A DNA stretch of 64,000 nt, from contig JAEVLN010000012.1 of assembly GCA_018350325.1 (NCBI GenBank), forward strand, positions 1,137,991 through 1,201,990. The letters run 5' to 3'. The DNA comes from Globodera rostochiensis. Its lineage: Eukaryota > Nematoda > Chromadorea > Rhabditida > Heteroderidae. A program made the position numbers and the translations under genes. The notes under the pieces are model-generated. The model ran no database searches and had not been told where the DNA came from. It saw only the letters and a list, made by a program, of their open reading frames with translations. Below are positions 34,568-45,400 of the stretch, in pieces. How positions within the stretch are numbered: position 1 is the first letter of the stretch; every line of letters begins with the position of its first letter.

Positions 34568-35590
34568 CGGATGGGCTGCGGGCGCAGTTGATGATGCAAT
34601 TTTGGCACGTTTCAATGCTGCTTAACTTCCATTTTAAGGGCAAAAAAATTTGTTTACAAAAAATAATTCCATATTCAATTAGGGGACACACGAGCAATCA
34701 ATTAAGCCCCGCAGGGAAAACAAATCGTCGTTTTTCTCTTCCCTATTCCCTTTGTGTGGGCGGTGTGTATGGATGAGAGGATAAAGGAAAATTTGTTCAT
34801 TTTTGCAGCCCCTCGGGGCTCATATTCTCTCTGCACCCTCATCTCTGTCCCAGCAGATGTCAGTCAGCCCCCCGGGGCACCACCACCACCATCACCCTCC
34901 CCCCACCTCTTTGCCAATGCCCTCGGGGGAAGAGGGGGGCCCACCCATCCGGATGCTCAACGACAAAAAAATGGACATTTGTGATGGCCACATTCAACAC
35001 AGGGTTCAGTGCCTGATTATGAAAAATATTGCCGTAACAAAACACAGAATCAGCCACCATAGAAAGTGCTAAATATATCCCCCAAGAGGTCAAGCAGTTC
35101 AAAAAAGTTTTAAGAAATGGCTCTGGTAACAAATTCCTAAACTTCCCGTCCGGATGGCTCGGTTTTTTACTGAGCTTAATACCGCAGCCTTAAATTTTCC
35201 GAGCAACGGGATCGGACTCCCGCCCGATGAGGTGTATGCTAATATACCACGCCCCATGTAAACTTTTGTCTTCTCCAAAATTCACTCACCGGTACGGCGG
35301 CTGAGTCCCGACCGACGTCACAAAACTCTTTATTTGAAACCTTGAAAAAATGATATTATAAGAATTGTATGCCAATTGTACATTCAAAAATATAAGAAAC
35401 TCAAAAAAAAATTTAACAAAAAGGCAAAAGATCCACAAAAAATATTAATGTTTATGCAAACCAAAAATATTTAATCAAAACAAGAACAATGACACAAACT
35501 GTTACAAAAACAAAGCGAAATTAATTATTGATGAGCCACCCTTTTTTTTTGTATCAAAAAATGTAAATCCAAATCGACCCGCCGAGTTGA
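34568..35590. other. Spacer between Rab start and UMPS 3' end
   Basis: No supported gene. At 34740-34945 the DNA is pyrimidine-rich and contains repeated CCCCTCGGGG-type palindromes, near 34807, 34867 and 34921. A tRNA-like relic is listed separately. The remainder is AT-rich. The Rab promoter is expected here. Confidence 0.4.
35201..35255 (-). pseudogene. tRNA-like relic (Glu-like), 5' acceptor strand missing
   Basis: On the minus strand GTGGTATATTAGCATAC resembles a tRNA D arm (internal A box). GGGAGTCCGATCCC resembles a T arm (B box) but is one base short. CTC sits where an anticodon would be. The 3' GTTGCTC finds no partner at the 5' end. It may be a decayed tRNA-Glu gene or the head of a tRNA-derived SINE. 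Confidence 0.4.
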
Positions 35591-38500
35591 TCAGTCGGTC
35601 CACGCACGCGCCGCACGTAACGCGTCCCACGCAACGCGCGCGTAGCGGTGCGCCTCCGCCCCAACGTCGTCGGCGGCCGTGATTCCGCGCCCAACCACAA
35701 CAATGTCGCACGCGTCGCGACCAACCGCCTCGGCCGGCGCGCGCCAGCGCTGGCCGAGCCCATCGCCGGAGGCGCCGCTGAGGTTAACGCCTTAAGGGGA
35801 CGACAGTTTTTTAAAGACAGAAAATGAGCGCGGGAATTACTTGTTTTTGGGAGGAGGAGGCACTCACTATAACACCGTCCCAAAAATGCCAATGCCAATG
35901 CCCTACCCGGTGTCCAATGCAAAAATTGCGTCTTCGTCTTGTCGTCGATCTCCGGGTCGCCGCGATGGCACCGCTGCTGACAGATGAAGCCGGCCACCAA
36001 ATCGGCGCCACACTGGCGTCCAATCTGCGCACATTTGGTCGCATACGCGCCATCGGTCAACGCCCCTTCGGTGCTCAGTTGGGCGATCAGCAAAAAGCCG
36101 GCGAGACGGTGGGACGGCGAGGTGACAATCTGGACGCGAATTTAAAAATTTTTAAATTAATTTCTTGTGTAGGTAAAGCAAATAAAAAAATTTAATTTTT
36201 TTAAACAAAAATTTTGTTTTTTTTTGCACAAATCGTACCGGTTTGAGTGCCGCAATGGACGCCATGCCGGACAGTGCGTGTGCCGTCACGAGGTCAGCCC
36301 AGTCAGCCGTCGGTAAATGCCCTCCGGTCAACTGCAATTCCATCGTTTTGCCAGTGTCCGCAAATTTCCTGCACAAAACAAAATTAGAAAAAATTACAGC
36401 CAGTCAAACAACTAACCGATCTTCCACAATCAAAAACTGATGGTCGGTGGCCAATTGGTGCAATTTGGCCACAAACTGCGCGTCAAAGTCCGCCACAATG
36501 TCACGGTGCAGTTTCAGTGCGCAAATGTGCTCCTTGGCAACAGAAACGACCTGAACGATCCACAAATTTTTCAGCATTAATTCAAGCTATTTAATAATAT
36601 ATTTATTTATTTCTCGAAAAAAACGAAAAACAAAAATGTCCAATCTTTTGTTTGTTTGTTTATTTGTTGTCTGTCCATACCTCCAAAATTTGTGCAGTGC
36701 GTGTGCAGTCAACCGCCAGGCAAATGTTGGTCCGTTTGGTCACCATTATTTGGGCCAACCGCCGGTTCAGCGTCCCATGCGCAAACTGTTCGGCCCACTC
36801 GACCGCAGTCGACGGAGCGGCGGACGACGACGAATTGCCTAATGTATAGAGAGCATGTTTTGTTTGTTGTCAAAAAAAAAAAGTACAGCTGAATAATTTA
36901 ATTTTCCAAAAAAAAAAAGACGCAAAAAAGATTTTGGACCTTGTGGGGATTGAACCCACGCCTTCTCGCATGCAAAGCGAGCACTCTACCACTGAGTTAA
37001 AGGCCCGATGAAAGTACACCCCTTACAAATCATTATAACGCTAACTCTTTATGCTTGATGTTTGAATTTCAGACATTTCATGAATTCTTAAAATTCCAAA
37101 AATTAAGGAAAATTTCCAGTAAAAATGATAGAAAATAATGCAATTTTTTTTTGTCCATTTCTGTCAAATATTTACTTTCGTTTTTGGCATAGGTGGGATT
37201 TTGGAGTTGGTCAACGATTTGTGCCTTTCGACTCGCGTCAATGGTGCCACGCCGCTCCAAATAGTTCAGCAGGGAACTCATCCGCAGCAAACTGAAGGGG
37301 GGGGGGATTATTGAAAGTTCAAAACCCCAAATTTATGTTATTGTTGTTCGGGTAAAAAAAATGCTACTATATTTCGACCTAAACGCCTTTAAATTTTACG
37401 CATTTTTTTCTACCTAAAAATTAATCAATTCTCATGCCAAACCTGTGCATGGTGATGCCTTCCCGTTGGAGCTGTTCGTGCCCGCCCTGCTCGCGATCCA
37501 ACACACAAAACACGTGGGCACAACGAAGGCCGGCATCGCGCAACGCGACCACCGCTTCCAGCACACTGGCGCCCGAGGTGACCACGTCCTCAATGATTAG
37601 AGCACTGTAAATGTTTTAAAAAAATTTACGTTTTTGTTATGAGACCTTGAAATTCTTTCTCAAAATCGAGCTCGGTCAGGACCGGGCCCTGCCAAGGATT
37701 TTCTATAGTCCGGTAGTCCTGGTTTATTTATTTATGTAAAAAGCAGGACTCCCAGGATTTTTGACCCAGGCCCGCCTTTTTCAAAATTCCGAGCTTTTCT
37801 ACTCAAAATGTGTAATTTACAGCAATTAGTTTTGGGAGAAACCTTTTGCCCGCCTCGAAAAGGCCGTCTATGCGCTTCCGCTTGCCGTACGTCTTCGCCT
37901 CTTTGCGCAACAGCAGCATTGGCTTGTCCAGCGTGACGGAGATTAACTGAAGCGACACAAAAAAAAATTTATAAGTTTTCTTTTGCGTCAAACTCATAGA
38001 AACAAATGATCAACAAAATGATGGACAAAAAAAATGGTAATCCTGTAGTTTACAGGTCCCGAATTTTTTTATTTTTAAATGAAGGTTTTATGCAATTCTA
38101 AGAAGTACTCGGGGGTTGTCAAGGTCGCTGATCACGAATCTGATATCAGATTTATCATATGACATCGTTTAATACATGATTTCGACATTTATGAGTTTTT
38201 AAAATTTTTCAAAAATCTGCTATCGCCTTTTATAAATGTATTTTTAGGCGTTTAATGGACCGTAGAAGCCAAACCTGACCTCCATTTTGACCGACTTCGA
38301 ACCGGGGGCCCGAATTCGAACATTTGGTCAAAAATTCAAAATTTTCGAAAAATCAACTTTGGCCTCAAATTGTTCAAAAAAACCCAAAGTACACCCAAAA
38401 AGGCAAGTATTGATCGAATTGTGCTTGTTAAATACTTTTGAGGCTAAAATTAATTTTTGAAAAAATTTAAAAAATCATAAATGTCGAAATAATGTATTAA

Positions 38501-39137
38501 ACGATGTCATATGATAAATCTGATGTCATATTCGTGATCAGCGACCTCAATGACCCCCGAGTACTTCTTAGAATTGCATAAAACCTTCATTTAAAAATAA
38601 AAAAATTCGGGACCTGTAAACTACAGGATTACCAAAAAAATTGCAAATTTTGATGGTTAGCAAAAACAGTTACATCCAAATGCTTATAGTAACCCCCCCC
38701 CCCGGCCGCTCACTGTGGCCAACGTGATGGCCCCATATGGGACGCCGACCACATAGTCATAGTCCAGTTTGAGCGCTTCAATCGCCGAACATAGCAAACG
38801 AGCAGCCTCTGCCTGGAAAAAATTTTTTTTTTCTAAAATGAGCAATGAAGGTTTAAGGTTAGAAGGATGTTCAACAGAATTTCTAATGTCTGTCATAAAT
38901 TGGACCATCTTCAAAGATCAAAAAAAAAATTGTAATTCAAGGTAAGACAAGTTAGGCATATATTTTTTAATTGTTAAAAATTCATGCCATAATTTTTGGG
39001 GTGGAGACGAGCACGCGCAAGTCCACGTAAATTGGAGACAATTGGCCACTCTTCAGCGTGAACTGGCCGAGCTCGACGGCCCCCTTGGCTTCGAACTGTT
39101 CCATCAATTTCTGCACTTTTTCGTCGTCCAGTGCCAT
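35591..39137 (-). CDS. Bifunctional uridine 5'-monophosphate synthase
   Basis: Converts orotate to UMP in two steps: N-terminal orotate phosphoribosyltransferase and C-terminal OMP decarboxylase, both cytosolic. The start at 39137 gives MALDDEKVQKLMEQFEAKGA, then FTLKSGQLSPIYVDLR. GVPYGAITLATL and LLLRKEAKTYGKRKRIDG follow, with the PRPP-binding signature ALIIEDVVTSGASVLE near 37600. Decarboxylase half: MVTKRTNICLAVDCTRTAQI, ALKLHRDIV (catalytic Lys), VEDRKFADTGKT (Asp/Lys/Asp of the active site), LIAQLSTEGALT, QFLHWTPGVNLSG and DIVVVGRGI. The stop is at 35591. The first intron begins ATG|GCATGA, a GC donor. The large intron at about 37960-38690 contains a MITE. The intron between about 36850 and 37160 contains a tRNA-Ala on the same strand. 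All catalytic residues I can recall are present. Confidence 0.95.
36935..37006 (-). tRNA. tRNA-Ala (TGC)
   Basis: A 72-base cloverleaf on the minus strand. Acceptor GGGCCTT pairs with AAGGTCC, including the G3:U70 pair that identifies alanine tRNAs. D arm ACTCAGTGGTAGAGT, anticodon loop TTTGCAT with anticodon TGC, T arm GTGGGTTCAATCCCCAC. It is nested inside an UMPS intron on the same strand. Confidence 0.95.
38036..38633. mobile_element. Inverted-repeat MITE in a UMPS intron, 8-bp target duplication
   Basis: A 598-bp element whose ends, GGTAATCCTGTAGTTTACAG and its complement, extend as terminal inverted repeats of about 180 bp with only a few mismatches. The flanks are both AAAAAAAT (38028-38035 and 38634-38641), consistent with an 8-bp target-site duplication as in hAT-type elements, though the flank is low complexity. 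The unique centre is about 230 bp and has no transposase, so the element is non-autonomous. The high arm identity suggests a recent insertion. It lies wholly within an intron. Confidence 0.85.
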
Positions 39138-40292
39138 CGTTTGGTCGAAAGAAATAGACAGAGTTGAAACAACACGTTAAATTTACGAAATTATGTATCT
39201 AAACTCGTCCATTTTACTTAATTGCAATTGCCATACGGCCTGAAGAATATGACATCTACATAAAAAGCAAACCCGCTTTTACTTTTTATCTCCAAATCCA
39301 ACCACCCATCGGAATTAAACAAAACAAAAGGGCAAGGTGAGCGCGCGCGCGCGCACACTTTGAATTCACAGTTCTAAATCAAAAACATACTTTTATTTTA
39401 TCGATTTTGGGTGTCCGATCGAATGAATCGCGGAGCCTTTCAGATCATGAGGAAGTATTGTAAATACTATTTTGAATGGGAGAAGTCACAACGTTTTGTA
39501 AAAAAAAGAAACCAATTGGGGGAGGGGAAGGATAGAAAGGGCATTCTTTCACTTTGTGTAATGCTATGCATTCAAAAAACGAATGAAAGTCCAATAAATT
39601 CTGGCTGCCCGTGAGTGGACGGACCAGCGATGTGATGGAGTGGTATAGGCAGCAGGAGGGGTCAACAGAACTCCGGAAATTTTTTTTTAAATTCAGAATG
39701 AATGTTTTTTTAGGGTAAATAAACGTAGAACACGAATCCGAGCTTGGATTTTGCGAATTTCGACAAACATTTTGACGAAACTTCAGACAAGTGAAAAATA
39801 GTTTACGCATAAATCCAAAAAGGTTAAATCTTCAAAATATGCAACAGCGTTTTGAGCCGCTGTGTGTAATGTCTATAATATTGAGCAAAAAATCAAATTG
39901 ATGTGAGATTAATGTTTATATTTAATTTATTCATTCACCATCAAAGACAGAATGTCTGTTAATTTGTTTATGATTTGGCGTTGTGATTTGCATAAAATTA
40001 ATCTTTTTGCAATTGATTAACGTGAGTTTATCAGGAGACGAGAAGCCATTTTGTGAAGCGAATAGAGAGCAAAGCAAAGCGAATAAATGGTAAGTGATCG
40101 GTGTGAGCAAATGCTGCCATTTATATACAAAATTTTGGTAAGAAAAAACAAAAATTGTTATTTTTCGGGATTTTAAATGCAATTTTTACGCCTATAAGGG
40201 CGTGAATTAATGCGCAACATTCGTTCTCAACTTGCACCAATAACATCACACCACAGAATCGCAAACTGCACAGCTCGACAAACAACGACGCA
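39138..40292. other. Spacer between the divergent UMPS and F-box-like genes
   Basis: Contains the left direct repeat (39307-39450) with a GC-dinucleotide run, otherwise AT-rich. It should hold the UMPS promoter (minus) and the F-box-like gene promoter (plus). No further gene is supported. Confidence 0.4.
39307..39450 (+). repeat. Direct repeat, left copy, flanking the F-box-like gene
   Basis: Starts CATCGGAATTAAACAAAAC and includes AAAGGGCAAGGTGAGCGCGC, then ATACTTTTATTTT and GTGTCCGATCGAATGAAT, ending CCTTTCAGATCATGA. The same order recurs at 42051-42208. Confidence 0.8.
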
Positions 40293-41547
40293 ATGTCCGA
40301 CAACGCAAGCGAATCGGAGCAGCAACAGCAAATGAAGGAAATGTGAGTTTCTTTCCGAATGAATCAAATCAAATGGCGTAAATTCCCAAATTTCAGTTGG
40401 ATTTGTGCCGACGTTTGGTATGAAGTCTTCGCCCTCGTTAGCCCTCTCGAGCTCGGACAGAAAATGGCGCTGATCAGTGATCGATTTGACGCTTTGGTGG
40501 ACGAGCACTTCAAGACGAGGAAATGGTCGTTGGGTTCGATGGAAATTCGTCGCGCAAAGAGAGGGAATGGCGCACAAATTGTCAAAGGATCCCGTAAACG
40601 TAAACGGCTGCCAATTCCTCAAGGACCGATTCCAGCCAAAGTGATGGGCTTCAAAGAGATTTGGATAATGTAATTTCCATCAAAAACCCCAATATTTTAA
40701 TGATTTTGTATACTTAATTTAGTTACGTCGACCAAACCGTCATCGAATTCCTTCAACGTCTTCGCCGCGTTTTCGACTCTGCCGGGACCAATGTTGAAAT
40801 TTATACCTCCGACGACGAAAGCCGCAGCTGGGAAATTATTCGGCAAAAGATTTGGCCTTTGGTCAACGACAACATTTGCCGCTTTCTTCTGTTTGACTCC
40901 GATCAATTGGACCATTTGCGACGATTCTCTCCGGCCATTCTTCGCAACTGCCCAAATCTTCGATCGATCTATTCCGTTGAATATTTCCCCGAGTTCCCGG
41001 GCGAAGACAACGCCAGTGCTTCTTCTGACCAAGCTTTGGCCAAATGGTTGCGCACTCCCCGTGAAGATGGTCGTCCGAAGATGTTTCTGGGTGGCTTTTA
41101 TTCGACAAAAATGGAAGAACTCAAAGGGGTAATTTCTCATTCTTCGAGTCAGTTTCTGAGTAATTCCCTTCGTTTAAGTCATTTGTCGATGCTTCCACGC
41201 CGGTCAAATTCATTATCAAAGTGGAAGATGACGTCGAACCGTTCGAGCTAACGAACAATTGGACGGGGGAGCGATTGACATTGCGACGCCTTAACGAAGA
41301 CGACATTTGGCTGTTGGTGCGTTGTCCAATTGTGCGGGAAGAGGCGAAATGGGCCGCGTGGGAGAAGGAGGCAATTGAGTGGCAATGGCACCGTCAATGG
41401 AATCGCATCGACATTAACCTCGAAGACAGTGACATCGGCGACGAGTAAGTGAATGAATTGTCTCAAAATTCTCATCCAATTGTTAAAACTTTTCTTATTT
41501 TCAGTTTGGTTGACGCAAAAGCAGGCCCGAGTGAGCCCAGCGAGTGA
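40293..41547 (+). CDS. F-box-like protein, plant-parasitic nematode family
   Basis: Five exons: 40293-40342, 40397-40669, 40723-41128, 41179-41444, 41505-41547, giving 345 residues. The N-terminus after a Gln/Ser leader (MSDNASESEQQQQ) has an F-box-like helical segment around residues 17-65: ADVWYEVFALVSPLELGQKM, then SDRFDALVDEHFKTRKWSLG. Such domains recruit SCF ubiquitin ligases through Skp1. The middle (about 110-245) resembles the beta-rich C-terminal region of nematode F-box proteins. The last part has [20 protein letters not shown] and [16 protein letters not shown] recall many related predicted proteins in cyst nematodes but no assigned function. The gene is flanked by direct repeats, and a broken inverted copy lies at 50398-51122. 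AATAAA follows at about 41688. F-box assignment is moderate; the family grouping rests on memory. Confidence 0.8.
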
Positions 41548-42449
41548 ATGGACGGACGGACGGAGGCAATTTAATGGAGGAAATTCGAACAGAAAATAGA
41601 TTAAATTAATTGTTTCCGTCCTTTGGCTGTATGAATATTGTATCGCGAACATTGTGTAATTTACCTATTGTTTATTCTATCATGGAAATAAACTAGCAAT
41701 GTGAGTTTTTGATTAAAAAATAGGTAGTGCCTTTTTGGGCTAAAAGCTCACGGTTCATTTTATCCATGGTTTTCTCTTAGGGTCGGCACTGTTTTAGGCG
41801 CGAAAAAAATCCGATGGCCGCTTAGAAACAATTCCTAAATTCAAAAATTTCTGCATCACCTAAATGAATGCTTTCATCCCTATCATGTGTTTGAAGCTTA
41901 CGCTCTAGGACACTTTCTGTAGTATATGACGAAGAAAAATTCATAAATTGGGCAAAAAGGAGAACGAAGAGAATGTGTGTGTTAATGATCCGCCGGTTTT
42001 TGAGATTAAAAAAAGTACGCAGTGAACATAAATATGAAAAAAAAGATCATCATCGGAATTAAACAAAACAAAACAAAAGGGCAAGGTGAGCGCGCGCAGA
42101 ACTTTGAAGTCCCAATTTTAAATTTACAGTTTTCTAAATCAAAAAACATACTTTTATTTTCTCGATTTTGGTGTCCGATCGAATGAATTTGAGCCTTTCA
42201 GACCATGATTTGGTCCTTGAATTTGGCATTAGCCGCGCCTTGACTTTAGATATCGGACCATTTACCACCGATTCAGCGCAAGAATCTCATAAAAACATTG
42301 GCCCAAAAATTGCGTAAAATGAAAAACAAAAAACATCAAAACCAAAAGGACAGAACTCCAACTTTCTGTACACGTTTTGCCAAAAAAAAATCAACAGCGG
42401 CAGTTGTGTGTGTGTGTGTGTTTGTGTGTCATCAAATCGTCATTTGCCA
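41548..42449. other. Spacer between F-box-like gene and NUP155 3' end
   Basis: Contains the F-box gene 3' region, whose sequence (for example CATGGAAATAAACTAGCAAT near 41680) is repeated in inverse orientation near 50250, and the right direct repeat. A TG-dinucleotide run is at 42405-42428. No further gene is supported. Confidence 0.5.
42051..42208 (+). repeat. Direct repeat, right copy, flanking the F-box-like gene
   Basis: Begins CATCGGAATTAAACAAAAC like the left copy at 39307 and keeps GGGCAAGGTGAGCGCGC, CATACTTTTATTTT and GTGTCCGATCGAATGAAT in order, with small indels. The two copies bracket a segment of about 2.6 kb holding the F-box-like gene. Confidence 0.8.
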
Positions 42450-45400
42450 TCACATCCGTTCCAACTGCGCTTGTAACAGTTCCAACCGCTGTGTCTGCAG
42501 CTGATGCGTGCCGCCGGCCCTCTGCTGTTGCTGCATGTTCAGCTGCAGCGCTGCCAGGAATTCCAACAGCGAGTGCTTCAGTAGTTTCCTATTTTGGTTA
42601 ATGAATGGGAAATAAAGGCGGAAATTGGGAGTAAAATGGGATTAGAAAATTCTAATTTTCTCACAAAAAAAAACATGGAAATTTTGTGACAAATTCAAGA
42701 CGGACGGACGGACGCACCTCTCTGCTCCACCGATGGTTTGGCGTTGTCGCTGTTGCTGGGACGGCTCGTCACGGCACCGTTCGCCCACTGTCAGTGCCAA
42801 CTCCAGCATGAACTTATGAGCGTTTGCATTCATTCTCCAAAATTGGTCAATTCTAAAGGAACAAAAAAACGTTTAGCAAAGTCCACGAATGCATCCAATT
42901 TTAACCACAAAAAAATATATGTGAATCCCTAACTTTTTGAGCAACATTTCTCGCTTTAGTGTAAGATAACACAAAACTCTCTAAAAGCATGAAAATTGGG
43001 CTTTTTTCTGCGTCCACCCTCACCTGTACTGTTCCGAAGCGATGGTCACCAATTTGACCGGTGACACTTCCGCCTCCCGGCACACGTCCAAGAGCCAATG
43101 CGTTGGTGCCGCATTCTTGAGACAGAACAGCAACAGCTCTCGCAGAATGAAGGCTGAAAAAGGCGGTTGTTAAATATTTGAGTTTCGATTTCCGAGACAT
43201 TTTTTTCCGTTAACAACTTTTGTTCTTGTACAGAGGGGGGGGAGCCTAAATTCTGACCCAATGGCACGAATTGTGGCGAAGATGCATAGCGCTTGCGAAG
43301 CCGAAACAGTTGGGAGGAGATGGCCTTTTGTGTGCGGTCCATTGCGTTACGGTTCAGCGCAAATTGTTGAAGTTCTGTGCTTGGAAAAGGAAACATTAAA
43401 AAATTCAGAAATCCCCCCCCTCCACCACACCTTTCTGCAGAAAGTCGCGCCACACGCCCTCCACCACCGCGGCGTCGTAGCGTCCGGCACAATGGAGCAC
43501 GCTCAGCTTCACCTCCTCCAGCCCGTACGCGTTGGCCACACGGTACAGGTCGGTCAGCGAGCACAGCTGGTAACCCAGCGTGTCCAGCACCTCGCGGCCT
43601 CGTGGTGTTGCCTCCGCGTCCGCACCGGCGTCTGACTCGAGCAGTGCTCTAATGAAGAAAGAAATGGACAATTAGAAAAAGCTTGAAATGGAAAAAACAG
43701 CACTTTGTCCTCAGCTGAATCTGCGCCACGTCAAGCTTATCCTGGATGGTCTGGCGTAGCTCGGTGTTTGCCCGTGTTTCGGGCGTCGATTGGACACACA
43801 TCAACGCATGGGACAAGTACTTGATCCGTTCATTGATGTTCACTCGGCTAAGCGTAGGGAAAAAACAGTTTAAGTGCATGCAAATTCGTGACTCAAAAAT
43901 CAGTTGGATGCAAATAACGAGTTCAAATTGTATAATAGTACGGTGCCCCACCCCAAAAAGTGCATATTTGTAACTTGCTCAACCCGTTGCCCGCTCACTT
44001 GCTGCTTTTGGAGGCCATCTCGGCCAACACTCGGGCCGCGTCCAGGTAGTTGCCGCTCCGCTCGTGGTACTTCCACAACATTTCCGTGTACACAGCGCCC
44101 TTTCCGGCCTCAATCTCGTGAAATAGGAAGGACTCCAAGTGTCTGGGTTTTTGCTGAAAAATGTAAAATTATATATATATTGTTTATAAATCCATTTACA
44201 ATTTTAATGGCCAACCTCAATAAGCTGATCTTTCATGCCATTGCCAAGCATCCATTGGAAGACTACCACACATGCGAGTTCATCATCCGAGTCTAATACC
44301 ATCCGGATGAGCTGCAAATTTGAGATTTTTTTAAATTTAGGGATTTTGGCCTCCCAGAATCATACCTTGTCGCGCTCAAGCTCCGCTTGTGTCGGCGACA
44401 GTTGGCTCCGACACGCGTCCGCCGCAGGGAACATGCATTGGCCCAGCTGCAATTGGACAAGTTCTTCACCACCGCCACGCGAGATGGCCAAGGTGTGCAG
44501 CAAGCGCAGCGTCTCCAGCACGCAGTTGTATGCCTCTTGTCGCTTGCGCCACGCGTCCGACACCGCTGAACTGCTTGAAGTCGTCGCAGTTGGTGTGCTG
44601 GCCATGGTGGAGGTACCGCTTGCACCGGATCCAACAAGTTCGGCACTGCCGCCGATGTGTTTCTGCAGTACAGTGAAGATTTAGGATTTTTTTAATATTA
44701 AATTAACTTTGTAAGCCACAAGTGCCAACTCGTTAGGATCGTCACGTTGTGCACGTGTCAACGCAAGTTCAACAATGCCTTCAAAGTAGTGCACTAAAAA
44801 TAAAAAATGCCTATTCAAAATTTTTTTATTTAGATTTAATTGTTCCGCCGCCTCTTCTCTGCATAACAAGTTCTTTTACAAGCAGTACACTTGCCTTGCA
44901 CGAGCAGGTCACACGTCTGCACCAAGTTCAACCGTTGGATGGACTGTCGAAGCTGCACAACCGCCGCCCGCACAATGTCAGCACGTTGGGCGCCGCCAAC
45001 GGCACTCGTCTTTGCTCGGCAAATGCTTTCGGTGGCACGCACAACGGCCGCGTCATCGACAGTGAACAAACTCGGGCACAGTTGACGAAGCCGTTCACTG
45101 ACCGCCGTCGTGGACGCGTCGTCGCCGATATAGAAGCGGATCAGAGCGGTGATCAGATCGGAACACACCTGGCAAAGCATTTTTGTTCAATCGCCTTTTG
45201 CCCTTTTTTTGTGTTGTGTGTGTATGTGTACCTCTTGCGCACCCCGAACTAGCTCCTCCAGGCTCCAGTACAACAGCCGCTTCTGCACGTCTGGCGCTAA
45301 CATCACGAAGATCACCTGCAACTCATGCTCCAACAACACACCCCACAGTGCCAACACTTCGCATGCCGTGCCGACCAATGAGCGCAACTTTTGCAACGAT

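Noticed and set aside
42051..42208. LTRs of a retrotransposon around the F-box-like gene
   Set aside because: The direct repeats lack TG...CA ends, a primer-binding site and a polypurine tract, and the interior has no gag or pol.
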